Positions 61,750 to 64,000 of a DNA stretch of 64,000 nucleotides are shown here, piece after piece (the stretch's first letter is position 1; the number at the start of each line of letters is the position of its first letter). The stretch spans positions 1 to 64,000 of the forward strand of contig PUQB01000388.1 in the NCBI GenBank assembly GCA_003024785.1. Reading direction: 5' to 3'. A model generated the notes under the pieces. It did not search any database, had not been told where the DNA came from, and was given only the letters and a program-made list of their open reading frames with translations. The translations under genes and the position numbers were made by a program. Source of the stretch: Selaginella tamariscina. Its lineage: Eukaryota > Streptophyta > Lycopodiopsida > Selaginellales > Selaginellaceae.

Positions 61750-63300
61750 TTTTCCTAAATAATTTTCTGACCGAGTCCTAAGACCAATAAAGAGATACTA
61801 ATGCTATACTTAACAAGAAAATAATCCCAACCCTAAACAATTACCCCACGTGTGTGTGGCTATCTAAATTTTTTCATTATTCTTTTATTTTATGCTCAGA
61901 TGTTTTATACGTGTATATCACACACACTCAAGCACGCACGGAGACACACACACACACACACAAGTACTTAATTAGAAATTTGGAATTTAAGTTAATATAG
62001 AACTATTCTCAAAATTTATTTATACATAATAGATATGTAGACATACATATTTAAGGTGTCTGTATATGGTATATATCCAAACAAAATAAATATTCATTTA
62101 TAAACTGATCAATGTTTAAAATATTTTTAATTATAAGGCATGCAATGAAAAGTTTAATTATTGATTTAATTAAAATATTGTTTTTAACAATTTATTGTAT
62201 ACATTTAGATTATACTAATTTATAATAATCACATGACACATATTGAGCTCGTACTTTACGTACTAATACCGCAAGAACTCAATTATTTATCCATACAAAT
62301 ACAGAGGACCTGTTTTAAATGCATACACGTATGCATATCTGCAAACCAGAATGAGAATCACATTTCATTGACCATGTTTCAGTTGTAGCTATTAAAAACT
62401 AATATTTAATTATAAAAATAAATAAATAAATAAATAATCTATCAACTTGTAAAAATTAATATAAACTTAAATTAATCTTAAGAACTAATGCTTTTTAAAG
62501 ACAATGTTTGATCTGACCAAATACTTACAAATTATACACTCATAAGTAGTGAGGACCCCTTGGGCTGCAAAACATAATGTTTAAGAATGGGGTAATACAA
62601 AATTTTGGAAATTAAATAAATTGAAGGTAAATAAATGATTTCATTAATCATTAAAATCTCTTTTAAAATAATATGTCATCGATACAAAATCGGTACTTTG
62701 AAAAATATAAAATACATAAATAGTACATGGTTAACATATGCATTTATTTAGTAATCTTATGTAAGAATATACACTATATAAATGCATATGTGTATATCAT
62801 AAATAAATTTGATTTCTAAGAAAAAAGAAAGAAACACAATATGACTGAAAATATACACAAAAGCATAAGCATATTGCAGTGTATTCAATATATTATACAC
62901 GTTGAAATTCTTCTGAATGTTGTGCATCTTATTTTCATATTTCATAATTTCTAGTGAATATCTGTAAACAGCATATATTTATAACGTATGTTTATATACA
63001 TCTTATATATAGAAAAAATGAATTAAGACTGTAAACATGGGCATATTGTATGTTGTGTGGTGTGTGAAGTGATGGGAAGGGGTTCTCCCTACTTATGAGA
63101 GTATGATTTGTTAATATACGGTCGGATAAATGCACTATGAAACATAAATATTATTGTCTCTAAGTAAAAAATTAATTTTTTGATTATATTTTGGTAGATT
63201 GGATTTTTAAAATCAAACAGTATAAATATTAATTCATATAAACATAACTGACGTTTTATGTTTAATAAGTGGTCGATGAAACGTAATTCTCATTCTGGTT
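61750..63300. other. AT-rich intergenic DNA
   Basis: No gene recognised. Short similarities to 33570-33970 (CACACACAAGTACTT; TTATAATAATCACATGAC). An internal near-repeat with ATGCACTATGAAACATAAAT at 63131 recurs at 63597. Confidence 0.5.
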
Positions 63301-63304
63301 TGCA

Positions 63305-63440
63305 ATGTCATACAATACACAGGTAGAACTGTGCATAGAGAGAGTAAACAATGGAATCGTCCATACCTGGTCAACCCGTCAATACAGTCCAAATCCTCGA
63401 CGTGTCGCAAATCCAACGGAAGCATCCTTAACGACTTCCT
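63305..63440 (-). repeat. G-box-like module, copy 2
   Basis: The reverse complement matches 33430-33600: CTTCCGTTGGATTTGCGACA, then CGTCGAGG where copy 1 has the G-box, and TTGTTTACTCTCTCTA. The core is ACGTGTCG in plus orientation. Confidence 0.6.
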
Positions 63441-63779
63441 AAATCGTTAATTTAGTATCTCAATGTATAAAAAATACACACATATTCCATATAGACAGAT
63501 GGATGCTATGTATATATGAATGCATATCATAAATAAATGGGGGTTAAAAGAAAAAGAGACACAATATATTAAGAGACATAAAACAGCTGTTGGATACTGC
63601 ACTATGAAACATAAATATTTATTGTAACACTAAGTTTTGATTAATCTAAGTTTTATATTTTGATAGATTAGTTTTTTAAATTTAAAAATATAAAAATTAA
63701 TTCTTATTAAATATAACTGTGACATAATTCTCACATTCTGGATTGCAATGTAATTACATATGTATTATAAATATATTTC

Positions 63780-63910
63780 ACGGTATACAGTACTTGTGTG
63801 TGTGCGTAGAGAGAGTAAACAAACACTGGAATCGTCCAATAGAATGGTCGCTCTTAAAGACCGCGACGTGGCGTAAATCCAACGGAAGCATCTTAATTTG
63901 ATCCAACGAC
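63780..63910 (-). repeat. G-box-like module, copy 3
   Basis: Third copy, in direct tandem with 63305-63440 (period about 470 bp). Holds GACGTGGCGTAAATCCAACG and GAGAGTAAACAAACACTGG. Confidence 0.65.
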
Positions 63911-64000
63911 TTGGTCATATTGAAAAATCTACCTAAATTATTTTCTTTAAATATCAAATAATATTAAATTTGAAGTTTCGTATATATCGTTTTTGTATTG

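Overview
This window is eukaryotic nuclear DNA from a land plant. Evidence: plant-type tRNA-Phe(GAA) genes, a PLS-class PPR protein, a CHX-type cation/H+ exchanger, a WAV3-type RING/VWA E3 ligase and a plant-like DNA polymerase lambda, all split by GT-AG introns. Many introns are only 50-100 bp and consist largely of GT/GA or CT/CA tracts. Introns this short recall lycophytes such as Selaginella, but I cannot name a species. Non-genic DNA is very AT-rich; coding exons are clearly richer in GC.

Layout. 1-11.6 kb is a decayed tandem duplication (units of about 5 kb at 270-4920 and 5120-10560, a stub at 10900-11620) with fossil tRNA-Phe genes and PPR exon relics. 11.6-15.9 kb is an inverted copy of 27.0-30.7 kb. 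That composite duplicon holds a truncated DNA polymerase lambda and a truncated PPR, arranged head to head; tRNA-Phe lies between them in one copy. The 11.6-15.9 kb copy also carries a Ty1/copia fossil. 16-26 kb holds further pieces of the repeat unit, a tRNA-Phe/PPR copy at 18.2-19.4 kb, a Ty3/gypsy-like protease fossil near 20.3-21.4 kb and a possible DMP relic. 30.7-34 kb is AT-rich and mostly empty.

34.1-48.7 kb is the gene-bearing core: tRNA-Phe(-) and PPR(+), then CHX(+), then DNA polymerase lambda(-) and WAV3-like(-), separated by only 0.4-0.9 kb. 49.7-59.3 kb is another direct duplication (two copies of about 2.9 kb, period 6.7 kb) containing faint polymerase lambda exon relics; between the copies lie an array of AT-rich repeats and a second copia fossil. 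60.9-61.7 kb holds a final tRNA-Phe(+)/PPR(-) copy, and 63.3-63.9 kb two copies of a G-box-like module also seen at 33.4 kb.

The main story is repeated copying of a tRNA-Phe plus PPR module, sometimes with polymerase lambda, at least eight times in 64 kb and in both orientations. The second is that the four core genes, whose protein sequences are well conserved, each carry one to several small indels, several of them in short homopolymers. That looks at least partly like uncorrected long-read error, though early gene decay is not excluded. The four core genes work in unrelated pathways (organelle RNA processing, ion homeostasis, DNA repair, protein ubiquitination); nothing suggests a shared functional cluster.
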